In this document: one piece after another, positions 1 through 9,421 of the stretch
Layout of the letters: every line of letters begins with the position of its first letter
Numbering within the stretch: the first letter of the stretch is position 1
Assembly: GCF_903645305.1 (NCBI RefSeq)
Contig: NZ_CAHJXO010000001.1
Coordinates: 434,001 to 498,000 of the forward strand
Length of the DNA stretch: 64,000 nt
From: Corynebacterium sp. Marseille-P4321
GTDB lineage: Bacteria > Actinomycetota > Actinomycetes > Mycobacteriales > Mycobacteriaceae
Direction: 5' to 3'
Position numbers and translations under genes: made by a program
The notes under the pieces: generated by a model
Database searches by the model: none
What the model saw: the letters and a program-made list of their open reading frames with translations, nothing else
Told to the model about the DNA's origin: nothing

Positions 1-822
1 TTTGCGTTGTGGAAGGCCGCGAAGCCGGGCGAGCCGTCCTGGCCCACCCCGTGGGGCGACGGTCGCCCGGGTTGGCACCTCGAGTGCTCCGCGATGTCCA
101 CCTGGTACCTGGGCGAGAGCTTCGACATCCACGGCGGCGGGCTGGATCTGCAGTTTCCGCACCACGAGAACGAGCAGGCGCAGTCGCACGCCGCCGGCGA
201 CGGTTTCGCGCAGTACTGGATGCACAACCACTGGGTGACCATGGCGGGTGAGAAAATGTCCAAGTCGCTGGGCAACGTGCTCTCCATCGACAACATGCTC
301 GAAGAAGTGCGCCCGGTGGAGCTGCGTTACTACCTAGGCTCGGCGCATTACCGCAGCGTGCTGGAGTACTCGCCGGAGGCGCTCAGGGAGGCCGCGGCGG
401 GCTATCGCCGCATTGAGGATTTCGTGCGCAAGGCAGGCACGCCGAAGCCCACTACGTGGACGGAGGGGTTCCAGCAGGCGCTTGACGACGATTTCGCGGT
501 GCCCAAAGCCCTGGCAGAAATCCACAACGCTGTGCGCGAGGGCAACAAGCACCCCGAGCGCGCCGCCGAGATTGCTGGCCAGGTGCGCGCCATGGCGGCC
601 GTGCTGGGCGTGGACCCCGGGGAGTGGGGCAGCGCCGCCGAGTCCCAGACGGGCACGAACGCCGCGCTCGCGGTGCTGGTTGAAGCGGAACTCGAACGCC
701 GCACGACCGCACGCGCGGAGAAGGATTGGGCGACCGCGGACGAGGTGCGCGACCGGCTTGCCGCAGCCGGTATCGAGGTGACGGATACGGCCGACGGGCC
801 GACCTGGGAGATCAAGGAGTAA
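1..822 (+). CDS. cysS: Cysteine--tRNA ligase, C-terminal part (5' end outside window)
   Basis: Class I aminoacyl-tRNA synthetase that charges tRNA-Cys in the cytoplasm. The frame is open from base 1, so the gene begins before the window. Visible family marks are the zinc-binding and active-site stretch WHLECSAMS followed by [19 protein letters not shown], and the ATP-binding KMSKS loop at nt 253-267. The last ~150 residues are the helical anticodon-binding DALR-type domain. It ends 6 bases before rlmB, whose ribosome site AAGGAG lies inside the last cysS codons, so the two are probably co-transcribed and coupled. Truncation is due only to the window edge. Confidence 0.97.
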   Translation, partial: FALWKAAKPGEPSWPTPWGDGRPGWHLECSAMSTWYLGESFDIHGGGLDLQFPHHENEQAQSHAAGDGFAQYWMHNHWVTMAGEKMSKSLGNVLSIDNMLEEVRPVELRYYLGSAHYRSVLEYSPEALREAAAGYRRIEDFVRKAGTPKPTTWTEGFQQALDDDFAVPKALAEIHNAVREGNKHPERAAEIAGQVRAMAAVLGVDPGEWGSAAESQTGTNAALAVLVEAELERRTTARAEKDWATADEVRDRLAAAGIEVTDTADGPTWEIKE

Positions 823-828
823 AACGAC

Positions 829-1770
829 ATGGCGAAGCCGTACCAGCGCCGCGACGTGCAGAAGAAGAACAAGAAGGGCCCGACGAAGGGCTCCGGCGGG
901 CAGCGCCGCCGCGGCCTGAAGGGCAAGGGCGCGACCCCGAAGGCTGAAGACCGCGTCTACCACTCGGCGCACAAGCGCAAGGTGGAACAGAAGCGCCGCG
1001 ACCAGGGCCGCCACGACCGCGAGGTGGCGGATCTGGTGGTGGGCCGCAACCCGGTGGTGGAGTGTCTCAAGGCGAAGGTGCCGTCCGAGGCGTTGTTCGT
1101 CGCCCAGGGCACCGGCCACGACGACAGGTTGAGCGAGGCGGTGGCGATTGCGAATGCGCGCAACCTGCCGGTGCAGGAAGTGCCGCGCCAGCAACTCGAC
1201 GCGATGACCGGCAACGGCATGCACCAGGGCGTGGGACTGAAGATCCAGCCGTTCAAGTACGCGGACTTCCAAGACCTGCTTGAGGCCACGGCAGAAGCGG
1301 ACGCGCCGGGCATGTTCGTGGTGCTGGACAACATCACGGACCCGCGCAATCTAGGCGCGGTGATCCGTTCCACGGCGGCCTTCGGCGGCAACGGCGTGAT
1401 CATCCCGGAGCGCCGCTCTGCGCAAGTCACAGGCGTGGCGTGGCGCACCTCGGCCGGCACGGCCGCGCGCCTGCCGGTGGCGCGGGTGACGAATGTGACG
1501 CGCACGGTGGAACAGTTCAAGGACAACGGCTACACCGTGGTCGGCCTGGACGCGGGCGGCGAGCACACCCTGGACACGTTCGACCAGGCCACCGAGCCGG
1601 TGGTCATCGTGGTGGGAAGCGAAGGCAAGGGCATTTCACGCCTGGTGCGCGAGCACTGCGACGTGATCATGAGCGTGCCGATGACGGACTGGGTGGAGTC
1701 CCTCAACGCCTCTGTGGCGGCCGGTGTGGTGCTCAGCGAGTTCGCCCGCCAGCGCCGCGTTACAGGCTAA
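829..1770 (+). CDS. rlmB: 23S rRNA (guanosine-2'-O-)-methyltransferase RlmB / TrmH (SpoU) family
   Basis: SAM-dependent ribose 2'-O-methylase of the SPOUT class, expected to modify the 23S peptidyl-transferase loop. Residues 1-70 are a very basic, Gly/Lys/Arg-rich tail ([17 protein letters not shown] region), typical of actinobacterial members and probably RNA-binding. Then follow the substrate-binding domain and the three SPOUT motifs: [27 protein letters not shown] and [13 protein letters not shown]. Length (313 aa) is normal. ATG at 829 is supported by AAGGAG nine bases upstream. The 3' end overlaps the convergent esterase gene by 11 bases, with no terminator between them. Confidence 0.93.
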   Translation: MAKPYQRRDVQKKNKKGPTKGSGGQRRRGLKGKGATPKAEDRVYHSAHKRKVEQKRRDQGRHDREVADLVVGRNPVVECLKAKVPSEALFVAQGTGHDDRLSEAVAIANARNLPVQEVPRQQLDAMTGNGMHQGVGLKIQPFKYADFQDLLEATAEADAPGMFVVLDNITDPRNLGAVIRSTAAFGGNGVIIPERRSAQVTGVAWRTSAGTAARLPVARVTNVTRTVEQFKDNGYTVVGLDAGGEHTLDTFDQATEPVVIVVGSEGKGISRLVREHCDVIMSVPMTDWVESLNASVAAGVVLSEFARQRRVTG

Positions 1771-2530
1771 AGAAGCCGCCGACGATCTCCGCGCCGGTGA
1801 CCAACTCCGTGCCGGGGCCGATGCGGGGATCTAGATCGGTGCGCCCGGGAACCATGTGGCCGAAGTCTGCGATGCTCCAAAGTTCCACCGGGGCCTCACC
1901 CGACCAAGCGTCCACCCGGTAGCCGCGGTGCTCCTGGGCGGAATGCCCGGTGCAGCCATTGAGCTGCGCGAGGTACTCGGCGGAGCCCAGCGCGGAACGT
2001 GTCTCGCCGCGGTTGTTGTTATTGATGCCCGCCATGCCACCCTTATACGGCACCAAAGGATCGGCGGTGCCCTGCACGCTCACCACCGGGGTGGGCACAA
2101 ACTCCGAGGTATCCACCGCCGTGTTGTCCTCGGTAGGCATGGACGCGCCGAAGAGGGCGGCGCCGGTGAGCACCCCGGGGGCGTCGAAAAGCATGCGAAG
2201 CACCATCTGTCCGCCGTTGGAGAATCCGATGCCGATGACCCGCTCCGCGGCGTAGTGCTCCACCAGCTTGCGTAGGAAGCCGACGTCGTCGATGCCAAGG
2301 CGCCGCGTCTCCTCGGCGAGCCCGGTGCGCAGGTCGTTGAAGTGCCTGCTCACCCCGTCCGGGTAGACCACAGTAGGCCCGAGCTCCTCGAACTGGCGGG
2401 AGGTGAAGTTGCGCATCACGCTTCCCGATTGCAGTGAGCCGTGCAGCACCATCAGCAGCGTGTCGCGCTTACCCGGCACCTCGAGCCAGGTGCGCGTGCG
2501 TGCATCGTGTGTCAGTTCGCGGCGTTCCAT
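1760..2530 (-). CDS. Alpha/beta-hydrolase, LpqC / PHB-depolymerase-like esterase
   Basis: 256-residue serine hydrolase. It shows the oxyanion segment [11 protein letters not shown], the nucleophile elbow [10 protein letters not shown] (GxSxG), an acidic residue in [11 protein letters not shown] and the catalytic His in [10 protein letters not shown]. These fit the polyhydroxybutyrate depolymerase / feruloyl esterase superfamily (LpqC-like). No signal peptide or lipobox is visible, so it is probably cytoplasmic; the substrate is unknown. Its start overlaps the otsB end by 19 bases, which places it last in the minus-strand otsA-otsB transcript. Confidence 0.8.
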   Translation of the reverse strand: MERRELTHDARTRTWLEVPGKRDTLLMVLHGSLQSGSVMRNFTSRQFEELGPTVVYPDGVSRHFNDLRTGLAEETRRLGIDDVGFLRKLVEHYAAERVIGIGFSNGGQMVLRMLFDAPGVLTGAALFGASMPTEDNTAVDTSEFVPTPVVSVQGTADPLVPYKGGMAGINNNNRGETRSALGSAEYLAQLNGCTGHSAQEHRGYRVDAWSGEAPVELWSIADFGHMVPGRTDLDPRIGPGTELVTGAEIVGGFFSL

Positions 2531-3225
2531 CGCTCCCTTTCTCCCGCGAGTTCTTGCAGGAAATCGGCCATTTCGTCCACGCCGCCGACGCGCACATTGC
2601 TTATCGACGGCTTGCCGCCCACCTTCCCCCCAAGATCAGCCGGCCCCAGCACCGCCATGGCGGTTTCGTCCGTGTCGTCGTCGCCGGCGAACACCGTGGC
2701 GGCGAAGGCGTGCTTGTGGCGAGCCAGCCAGGAGCCCTTCGTGATGTCCACGGCGGAAAATTCCACCACGTTATGTCCGGGGGTGACGGGGCGGGTGGTG
2801 TTGATAGCCAGGGCTTTTGCAAGCATGCGCTGCGCGGCGGGGCGGTCGGCCACCGGCGCGACGTGCAGCACGCGTTGGTAGGGCTTGACCTCCACGTACG
2901 CGCCGTCCCGGACGATGGCCTCAAGCTGGCGGCCGATGTCGTCGAGGTACGCCTCGTCCTCCGCGGTGAGCGCCGGGCCAGGCTCCGCGCCGTGGGAGCC
3001 GACGAGCGTGGCGGGCAACCCGTGGGGCAGCACGCGACGCAATCCGTCGAGGTGCCGGCCGGTGAGGATGGCTACCTCGGTGCCCGGCACGCCCGCCAGG
3101 CGGCGCAGCGCGTCGTCCGCCGCCGGGTGCATGGCCACGGCGTAAGGGTCCGGGTTGAGCTCTGCGAGCGTGCCGTCGAAATCCAGGCACACCAGAAGCG
3201 TTTCAGCGCGGGCTTGGTCGATCAC
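2512..3225 (-). CDS. otsB: Trehalose-6-phosphate phosphatase OtsB
   Basis: HAD-family phosphatase that converts trehalose-6-phosphate to trehalose, the second step after OtsA. In corynebacteria trehalose is both a compatible solute and the carrier sugar for mycolates. HAD motifs are CLDFDGTLAEL near the N-terminus, the central VGSHGAEPG segment and the C-terminal acidic loop AGDDDTDETAM. The GTG at 3225 is chosen because it overlaps the stop of the preceding gene as GTGA and sits ten residues before the DxDGT motif; a longer open frame upstream has no family similarity. The C-terminal end contains one copy of the GCTTATCGACG repeat (2599). Confidence 0.92.
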   Translation of the reverse strand: MIDQARAETLLVCLDFDGTLAELNPDPYAVAMHPAADDALRRLAGVPGTEVAILTGRHLDGLRRVLPHGLPATLVGSHGAEPGPALTAEDEAYLDDIGRQLEAIVRDGAYVEVKPYQRVLHVAPVADRPAAQRMLAKALAINTTRPVTPGHNVVEFSAVDITKGSWLARHKHAFAATVFAGDDDTDETAMAVLGPADLGGKVGGKPSISNVRVGGVDEMADFLQELAGERERWNAAN

Positions 3226-3653
3226 AACAACATCAGCCTTAACGATGGTGGCTCGATGGCCTCCACGACGGCGGTGAGCACCACTTCGTAGTCCGACAGC
3301 TGGTGCACGTCGAAACGGGCTCCTGGGGAAAGCAGCCCCGCGAGCTGATCGTGGGTGCGGCGCGCCCCGCCGACGCAACCGCCCGCGTCCGGCATATCCA
3401 CGTCCGTCACCGTCAGTACGCCCTTATCGATGGCGTACGTCCCGCTCATCTCGGCGCACCCAGTGGTGCCGCGGAACGACGAACCGTCGACGGCCACGTT
3501 CACCGCGCCCGCGGCGTCCACGGGCAGCGCGCCGGGGGTGTCCGGGTCGGTGTACACGGCGACCACCTGCCACGTCTCCTCGCGCGCGCAGGCGGAAAGC
3601 ACGAGCGCTGCTGCTATAACGGGTAAAGCGAACCGTTTCACGGTGTTTCTCAC
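3222..3653 (-). CDS. META/HslJ-domain lipoprotein between otsA and otsB
   Basis: 143-residue small lipoprotein. The N-terminus is a signal peptide with hydrophobic core [12 protein letters not shown] and lipobox LSAC, so Cys21 is the predicted lipidated residue. The mature part resembles META/HslJ domains: a [27 protein letters not shown] segment (GC-x-N/SGxY type) and a paired Cys in GGCVGG. It starts with GTG overlapping the otsA stop (GTGA) and ends overlapping otsB by GTGA, so it is translationally coupled on both sides. Its function is unknown; the coupling suggests a link to trehalose use at the envelope, which is inference. Confidence 0.75.
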   Translation of the reverse strand: MRNTVKRFALPVIAAALVLSACAREETWQVVAVYTDPDTPGALPVDAAGAVNVAVDGSSFRGTTGCAEMSGTYAIDKGVLTVTDVDMPDAGGCVGGARRTHDQLAGLLSPGARFDVHQLSDYEVVLTAVVEAIEPPSLRLMLL

Positions 3654-4945
3654 AGGGCCCCCATAAACGCCTCGGCCCAGGCAGCAACGTCGTGGGTGAG
3701 CACCCAGTCGTGCATCGCCCGCATACGCGCAGGCTCCGGGTCCATCGCCTGCATGATCGCGTGCTTTATCGACGCCACGTCAAACGGGTTGCACAGGTAC
3801 GCCTGGTCGAGCTCCACCGCGGCGCCCGCGAACTCAGAGAGCACCAACGCGCCGGAGCCGTCCGGGTGCGCCGCCACGTACTCTTTCGCCACCAGGTTCA
3901 TGCCGTCCTTGAACGGTGTGACCAACATGAGATCCGCAGCGGCGTAGTAGGTGGCCAGCTCCCCGCGCGGCACGCCACGGTGCACGTAATGCACCACCGG
4001 GCGGCCCACCTCTCCGAAGCGCCCGTTGATGCGCCCGACGGCCTCCTCCACATCCCTGCGGGTCTGGCGGTAGTGGCTCAGGCGTTCGCGGGAGGGGGTT
4101 GCGAGTTGGACCACGGCGACGTCGTTAAGCGAATGCTCCTCAAGCAGCTCCTCTACCGCAAGCAGGCGCTGCAAGATGCCCTTGGTGTAATCCATGCGGT
4201 CGACGCCCAACATGATGCGGGAAGGGTTGCCGAGGCGCGCACGCAGTTCGCTTATCGACGCCTCCGGTGCCACCCCCACCGCCTCAGGATCTATCGAGAT
4301 GGGGAACGTGCCCGTGCGGATGTCGCGACCCAGCAGGCGGAAATTCACCTCATCCGCCTCCCGCTGGAAGCCGATGAGGTCGCAGCCGGAAAGGCCATCC
4401 AGGATCTCCTCGCGCCACGGCAACTGCTTAAACAACGCCGGGGCGGGGAAGGGGATGTGCAAAAAGAAGCCGATCTTCACGTCCGGCCGCAGGCGCTTCA
4501 GGATTCCGGGGACGAGCTGGAGCTGGTAATCCTGCACCCACACCGTTGCTCCCTGGGCCGCGGTGTCGGCGGCGGCGCGTGCGAAGCGCTCGTTGACCGC
4601 CACGTAGCGCTCCCACCACTGCTGGTGATACTCCGGGGTGACAATCAGGTCGTGGTAGAGCGGCCACAGCGTGGAGTTCGAAAACCCCTCGTAGAACCCT
4701 TCAAAATCCTCCCCGTCGAGGGGGACCGGCACGAGCGAAATGCCGTCGAACTCGAACGGATCGAGCGCGGAATCAGTCTCTACGGGGTCTGCAGTGTCGC
4801 CAATCCAGCCCACCCAGGACCCGCCGCGGCGCTTCAGTACCGGCGCCAGCGCAGCAACCAAGCCACCGGGAGAGACCTGGAAGGCGTCGCCCACCTTGTC
4901 TACGGGCAGGCGGTTCGCCACAACGACGAACTCGTTGTCGCCCAT
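3650..4945 (-). CDS. otsA: Trehalose-6-phosphate synthase OtsA
   Basis: GT20 retaining glycosyltransferase making trehalose-6-phosphate from a nucleotide-glucose (UDP- or ADP-glucose) and glucose-6-phosphate. Family marks in order: [60 protein letters not shown] (the conserved Arg/Lys for phosphate) and [14 protein letters not shown] with [13 protein letters not shown]. At 431 aa it is slightly shorter than the ~480 aa usual in the genus, but no motif is missing. The ATG follows directly on the TAA of the Lys-rich upstream gene (TAAATG), indicating coupled translation. Confidence 0.95.
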   Translation of the reverse strand: MGDNEFVVVANRLPVDKVGDAFQVSPGGLVAALAPVLKRRGGSWVGWIGDTADPVETDSALDPFEFDGISLVPVPLDGEDFEGFYEGFSNSTLWPLYHDLIVTPEYHQQWWERYVAVNERFARAAADTAAQGATVWVQDYQLQLVPGILKRLRPDVKIGFFLHIPFPAPALFKQLPWREEILDGLSGCDLIGFQREADEVNFRLLGRDIRTGTFPISIDPEAVGVAPEASISELRARLGNPSRIMLGVDRMDYTKGILQRLLAVEELLEEHSLNDVAVVQLATPSRERLSHYRQTRRDVEEAVGRINGRFGEVGRPVVHYVHRGVPRGELATYYAAADLMLVTPFKDGMNLVAKEYVAAHPDGSGALVLSEFAGAAVELDQAYLCNPFDVASIKHAIMQAMDPEPARMRAMHDWVLTHDVAAWAEAFMGAL

Positions 4946-5308
4946 TTAGGCCTTCTTTGCGGCCTTCTTCGTCGACTTCTTAGTGGCCTTCTTCGTAGCT
5001 TTCTTGGTGGCCTTCTTTGCGGCCTTCTTCGTCGCCTTCTTCTTGGTGGCCTTCTTCTTCGCGACCTTCTTTGCTGCCTTCTTGGTCGCCTTCTTCGGCG
5101 CCTCTTCCTCCTGCTTTTCCAGGTCTTCCACGTAGCGCTTGTACGCAAAGCCCTTCGGAGCCACGCCCAGCATGGACATCAGCGTCACACCGTCGAGGAA
5201 ATCCTCCGCGTACGTGGCCACAATCCGACGAGCGCCCGACGCGGTCTGCTCCTCCACGGCATGCGTGGCCTCGGCGGAGGGGCGGGAATCGGTGATCTTC
5301 GGTGGCAC
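4946..5308 (-). CDS. Small protein with histone H1-like Lys/Ala-rich tail
   Basis: 120 residues. The N-terminal ~70 residues are a compact acidic/mixed segment (VATYAEDFLDGVTLMSMLG); the C-terminal half is an almost pure KKATKKAAKK repeat like eukaryotic H1 tails and the AlgP/HupB tails of bacteria. Such tails bind DNA or polyanions non-specifically. The start is GTG at 5308 with a strong AGGAGG nine bases upstream. The gene lies between thrE and otsA and touches otsA without a gap. A conserved hypothetical gene at this place is what I recall from C. glutamicum; the function is unknown. Confidence 0.7.
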   Translation of the reverse strand: MPPKITDSRPSAEATHAVEEQTASGARRIVATYAEDFLDGVTLMSMLGVAPKGFAYKRYVEDLEKQEEEAPKKATKKAAKKVAKKKATKKKATKKAAKKATKKATKKATKKSTKKAAKKA

Positions 5309-5369
5309 TTGAAGGATCCTCCTGGAAACAAAAGAAACGGGTCAACCTACAGGCAGCCGATTCTACACG

Positions 5370-6815
5370 CTACCGGCGCAGGCGCACCTTCCGGATCTGC
5401 TCGAAGGTAGCCCGGCCCGCACGGCGGAACGCCCGGTACGGCGCGTAGAGCTGCGGCGCGCGAATCTTGCGTGCGATCCACTCACCAAACACCACACCGC
5501 CCGCGAGCGCCATGCAGGTGCCGATGGCGGTAAACAGGTTCATCATGCCCAGCAGGATCTGCTCGTTCATGATCGCGTACATGCCACGGTAAATCCACGA
5601 ACCGGGCAGAAACGGCGTCACGCCCGCCACCGCTGTGATCACCGGGTTGATTAAAAAACGGCGGGAGATCAAACCACCAACAAGGCCCACCACGATCGCG
5701 CACACCGTGGTAGCCAGCAATCGACCCGCGCCGAGGGGCTGGATGATCACGTAGAACATCACCGAACCGAAAGCCCCGGTGATAAACGACAGCACCACCG
5801 CCTGGCGCTCCGCGAAACACGTCACCGCAAACGACGCCGCCGCCATCGCGCCGCCGAGCACCGTGAGGAAGATGCTGCTGTACGCCGAAGAGCCGGGCAG
5901 CATCTCAACCGGGGGAAGAGGCATACCAACCAGCTCAGAGACCGCCACACCGGTTGCCACACCCGCGACAATGCCGCCGGTGTTCAGCATCGCCGAGAAG
6001 AATCTCGCGGCGGCGTTGATGGAGGAGCCGGTGACGCCGTCGAGAAGCGATTGCACCAACGTCAAACCTGCAAGCAGCACGATGATGCCTGTAGCGATGA
6101 GCTGACTCGGCACGATCGTATGGCCGATGGACGCCGAGAAATCGTAGAAAATCGCCGCTGGCACTGTGGCGAGGAACCCGCCGATGACGTTGTGGAAAAA
6201 CGCCGGCAGCCCGCCGCGGGAGAGGAGCTTGTTGAAGCCCATGATGAGAAACGCCGTGATGCCGCCGACGATCATCATCAACCAGTCGCCGCCCAAAAGC
6301 ATCGCCACGAACATGCCCATCACGGCCCAACCCAGCAGGTTGCGGGTGTTGCGGTGCGGAATCGGCATCGTGTCGATGTCGTTGAGGATCTTCTCGGCCA
6401 TCTCCGGCGGCGTCGCGCCAGAGCGGATCGACCTGATGAGGCGGTCGACCTCCTGCAACTTCGCGTAGTTCTCGCTGATCATGGTGACAACACGGAACAC
6501 GTTCACCGGGGGGCGCTTATCCACCCCGATAATCGTGTTCAGCGTAATGGTGTTCACCACGATGTTGATGTGCACATAGTGCAGGCCGTACGACGAACAC
6601 ACCGAGTGCATGTACTTGATCGCATCCGATGAGGTGGTCGCGTTGGCGATGAGGATCTCGCCGATGCGGGCCGCGAGGTTCATCACCGCGGCGACCTCGG
6701 CCGGGTCAGTCAGGTTCACCGGGGCGAGGACCGACGGCGGCGGGGACGTGCGTGCGTCGTCGATCGTCGCGACGCGCTGGCGGGAACCGCTGATCTTCTC
6801 CCACAAAGTGTTCAT
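5370..6815 (-). CDS. thrE: Threonine/serine exporter ThrE
   Basis: 481-residue membrane exporter of the ThrE family, which pumps L-threonine and L-serine out using the proton-motive force. The N-terminal ~170 residues form the soluble ThrE domain (PPPSVLAPVNLTDPAEVAAVMNLAARIG..., ATPPEMAEKILNDID). The rest has about ten hydrophobic segments, including GIIVLLAGLTLVQSL and the end motif GEWIARKIR. ATG 6815 is preferred; GTG 6827 is possible, but the longer frame runs through tRNA-Thr and is not coding. It is the first gene of the minus-strand run towards otsA. Confidence 0.93.
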   Translation of the reverse strand: MNTLWEKISGSRQRVATIDDARTSPPPSVLAPVNLTDPAEVAAVMNLAARIGEILIANATTSSDAIKYMHSVCSSYGLHYVHINIVVNTITLNTIIGVDKRPPVNVFRVVTMISENYAKLQEVDRLIRSIRSGATPPEMAEKILNDIDTMPIPHRNTRNLLGWAVMGMFVAMLLGGDWLMMIVGGITAFLIMGFNKLLSRGGLPAFFHNVIGGFLATVPAAIFYDFSASIGHTIVPSQLIATGIIVLLAGLTLVQSLLDGVTGSSINAAARFFSAMLNTGGIVAGVATGVAVSELVGMPLPPVEMLPGSSAYSSIFLTVLGGAMAAASFAVTCFAERQAVVLSFITGAFGSVMFYVIIQPLGAGRLLATTVCAIVVGLVGGLISRRFLINPVITAVAGVTPFLPGSWIYRGMYAIMNEQILLGMMNLFTAIGTCMALAGGVVFGEWIARKIRAPQLYAPYRAFRRAGRATFEQIRKVRLRR

Positions 6816-6892
6816 CCCGTTTGGCACACCGACAGAGTATCGGTTGAGCTCTTTTCGCGCACCGATAGGCGGTGTGTAAACTTTGGCCCATT

Positions 6893-6968
6893 GCTGGAGT
6901 GGCGCAATCGGTAGCGCAACGGTCTTGTAAACCGTAGGTTGCGAGTTCAAGTCTCGTCTCCAGCTCCA
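6893..6968 (+). tRNA. tRNA-Thr (anticodon TGT), CCA encoded
   Basis: Cloverleaf: 7-bp acceptor stem GCTGGAG/CTCCAGC, D-arm GCGC-AATCGGTA-GCGC, anticodon loop CTTGTAA (TGT, reads ACA), T-arm GCGAG-TTCAAGT-CTCGT, discriminator T and genomic CCA at 6966-6968. It is transcribed away from thrE. A -10-like TAAACT with upstream TG lies at 6877-6882. Confidence 0.97.
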
Positions 6969-7321
6969 ATTCTTTTCGGGTGTTGCTTGCACGGGGTGTA
7001 GTAGATCTCAGCGCCTCAATCTGAGAGATTGTGCGTCATCGCCCAAGGTGGAATGTGCACATAAAACTCTGGGGTCTACATCTGTTTGTGGGGGCAGGGG
7101 ACAAGGGGCAGGGGGCAGGGGACAGGGCACTGCGCATAGGCGAATCCCTCGCAAGTCGAATGGTGCCTGGAAGCCAACGCACAGGAAACGCCCAGCGGGA
7201 TGTTGTTTAATCACCTATGGAAACAACCGGCGTGAAACGCGTGCCCGGAAAGGTGCGCTCCCGCTGGAAAAACGCGCAGCTCAACCGCTGCGAAATGATG
7301 AAAGTGTGAACGGAGCAAACA
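6969..7321. other. Intergenic region upstream of phoR with G-run cluster
   Basis: No convincing gene in 353 bases. It holds a small perfect inverted repeat CAATCT-GAG-AGATTG (7017-7031) and, at 7089-7127, six closely spaced G-runs of 3-5 G built from a GGGGCAGGGGACA-like repeat, which could form a G-quadruplex. The region must contain the phoR promoter; a weak ribosome site (CGGAGC) lies 8 bases before the phoR ATG. Confidence 0.6.
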
Positions 7322-8023
7322 ATGGCTGACCAGAATGTGAAGGTGCTTGTCGTTGACGACGAGCCGAATATCGTCGAACTGCTCACTGTGTCGCTGAAGT
7401 TTCAGGGTTTCGAGGTCGAAAGCGCGAACTCGGGGGCGGAGGCTATCGAGCTGGCGCGCTCCTTCAAGCCGGACGCCTACATCCTGGACGTGATGATGCC
7501 GGAGATGGACGGGTTTGAGCTGCTGGGCAACCTGCGCTCTGAGGGTTTGGATGGCCCGGTCCTGTTCCTCACCGCGAAGGATGCCGTGGAGGACCGCATT
7601 CATGGCCTGACTATCGGCGCGGACGATTATGTGACGAAGCCGTTTTCGCTGGAAGAGGTGATCACCCGCCTGCGCGTGATCCTGCGTCGCGGAAATGTCA
7701 CGGAGGAAGCGGGCGAAGACACCACGTTGCGTTACGCCGACCTCACGCTTAACGACGAGACGCACGAGGTGACCAAGGCGGGGGAGATCGTGGAGCTTTC
7801 CCCCACAGAGTTCAACCTGCTGCGCTACCTGATGCTCAACGCCGAGGTAGTGGTGCCCAAGGCAAAGATCCTGGACAACGTGTGGCACTACGACTTCGGC
7901 GGCGACGGCAACGTGGTGGAGTCCTACATCTCCTACCTGCGCCGCAAGGTGGACACTGGCGACGTTCCGCTCATCCACACTGTCCGCGGTGTCGGCTACG
8001 TGCTGCGCACCCCGCGCCAGTAA
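7322..8023 (+). CDS. phoR: OmpR-family response regulator PhoR (phosphate starvation; C. glutamicum naming)
   Basis: 233-residue DNA-binding response regulator. The receiver domain has the acidic pair VVDDEPN, phospho-acceptor Asp56 in YILDVMMPEMDG, the switch Thr in FLTAKDA and Lys in YVTKPFS. The C-terminal winged helix has LSPTEFNLLRYLM and VESYISYLRRKVD...HTVRGVGYVLR. It is followed 18 bases later by a sensor kinase. The assignment to the C. glutamicum PhoRS phosphate system rests on similarity and gene order (thrE side, then HIT/purD). In that system PhoR activates pst and other phosphate genes. The name clashes with the E. coli kinase PhoR. Confidence 0.85.
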   Translation: MADQNVKVLVVDDEPNIVELLTVSLKFQGFEVESANSGAEAIELARSFKPDAYILDVMMPEMDGFELLGNLRSEGLDGPVLFLTAKDAVEDRIHGLTIGADDYVTKPFSLEEVITRLRVILRRGNVTEEAGEDTTLRYADLTLNDETHEVTKAGEIVELSPTEFNLLRYLMLNAEVVVPKAKILDNVWHYDFGGDGNVVESYISYLRRKVDTGDVPLIHTVRGVGYVLRTPRQ

Positions 8024-8041
8024 ACCCCGCAGGCGCTACAC

Positions 8042-9421
8042 GTGATGCGGTTTCTTCCCGCCGGATCGTCGAGAAAGCCCCTCAAGCGGCAGCTGGTTGG
8101 GCTGGTGATGCTCATTTCCATCATCGGCACCCTGGCCAGCTCTCTGATCATCTACTTCGTGATGCGCAGCCTGCTCATCGACAGGGCGGACGACCAGCTA
8201 CGCGAGGGGCAGCAAACCTGGGCGCACCAAGGCCCTGCGTGGCAGTTCAACCTGTGGAGCCTGCCGAGTGAGTTCACGCAGAGCACCTACTACCCGTCGC
8301 AGGGATGGTGGTCAGGCGCATCTGCCGGCGGTAGCCCGCCGGACTACGCCCAGGTTGAGGCGCTGGATAAGCCCCAAACCGTGCCTTCAGTGCCAGGGTC
8401 TGAGCAGGACAAACGCTGGCGCGTGATCGCCCACCAGGACACCAATGGCGACATTCAGTACGTGGCGAAGTCGCTTGAGTCAGAACGCAAGATGCTCGTG
8501 GCGCTGGCGTGGGTAGAGGCCTCGGCTGGCATCCTGGCGCTCATCGGCATCGGGTGGGCGAGCAACCACTTCGTGGGCCGCGCGCTCGCCCCGTTGAAAA
8601 CCGTGGAGAACACCGCGCTCGCGATTGCAGAAGGCGATATCGACCGCCGTGTGCCGGCGTGGTCGCGCGAGACCGAGGTGGGAAAGCTCTCCTACGCCAT
8701 GAACACCATGGTCAGCCGACTGCAGGAGTCCCTGGAAACCGCGCGGACGCAGGAGGAACAGATGCGTCGCTTTGTGGGAGACGCCTCCCACGAGCTGCGT
8801 ACGCCACTGACCAGCATCCGTGGTTACACCGAGCTGTACTCCAAAGGCATGGCGAAGGACCCGGACATGGTGCTGGGCAAGATCGACGAGGAATCGGCGC
8901 GCATGCAGCTGCTCGTCGAGGACCTGCTCGCGCTCACCCGCGCGGAGGGGTCGCGGCTGGAGAAGAAGCCGGTGGACGTGCTGGAGCTTGCGCTATCGGT
9001 GAAAGACTCGCTGCATGCGGCGTTCCCGGAGCGCGTGTTCACCGTGGTGAACGATTCGGACGGCGTGCCGGTGGTGGAGGGCGATTCTTCGCGGCTGCAC
9101 CAGGTGCTGGTGAACCTCACCAGCAACGCGTTCAAACACGCGGGCCCGGAAGCAGAAGTGACGGTGACTATCCGCCGCAACCTCGACCGCGTGGTGGTTG
9201 ATGTGGCCGACAACGGGTGCGGCATGCCGCAGAAGGACGCGGAGCACATCTTCGAGCGTTTCTACCGCGCAGACACGTCGCGCACCCGCGCCTCGGGAGG
9301 CGGCTCGGGGCTGGGCCTGGCCATCACCAAGTCACTTGTGGAGGCGCACGGCGGCACGATCACGGTCGCCACAGTCGAGGGCGAGGGCTCGACGTTTACT
9401 ATTTCGCTTCCGGCTGCGTGA
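8042..9421 (+). CDS. phoS: Sensor histidine kinase PhoS (partner of PhoR)
   Basis: 459-residue membrane kinase. TM1 is around residues 17-40 (LVGLVMLISIIGTLASSLII), followed by an extracytoplasmic domain of ~120 residues rich in Trp/Ser/Gln, TM2 (VALAWVEASAGILALIGIGWAS) and a HAMP linker. The catalytic part has the H-box GDASHELRTPLTS, N-box NLTSNAFKHA, G1-box DNGCGMP and G2-box GGGSGLGLAI. The start may be GTG 8042 or ATG 8045, with no functional difference. The 3' end overlaps the convergent HIT gene by 23 bases. Confidence 0.87.
   Translation: MMRFLPAGSSRKPLKRQLVGLVMLISIIGTLASSLIIYFVMRSLLIDRADDQLREGQQTWAHQGPAWQFNLWSLPSEFTQSTYYPSQGWWSGASAGGSPPDYAQVEALDKPQTVPSVPGSEQDKRWRVIAHQDTNGDIQYVAKSLESERKMLVALAWVEASAGILALIGIGWASNHFVGRALAPLKTVENTALAIAEGDIDRRVPAWSRETEVGKLSYAMNTMVSRLQESLETARTQEEQMRRFVGDASHELRTPLTSIRGYTELYSKGMAKDPDMVLGKIDEESARMQLLVEDLLALTRAEGSRLEKKPVDVLELALSVKDSLHAAFPERVFTVVNDSDGVPVVEGDSSRLHQVLVNLTSNAFKHAGPEAEVTVTIRRNLDRVVVDVADNGCGMPQKDAEHIFERFYRADTSRTRASGGGSGLGLAITKSLVEAHGGTITVATVEGEGSTFTISLPAA

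Noticed and set aside
3692..5410. Long open frame (572 codons) on the plus strand opposite otsA
   Set aside because: It is antisense to a clear OtsA and Lys-rich gene; the sequence is low-complexity Arg/His/Leu typical of high-GC antisense frames.
6893..6992. thrE start at 6992
   Set aside because: This frame passes through tRNA-Thr; the ThrE family N-terminus fits ATG 6815.
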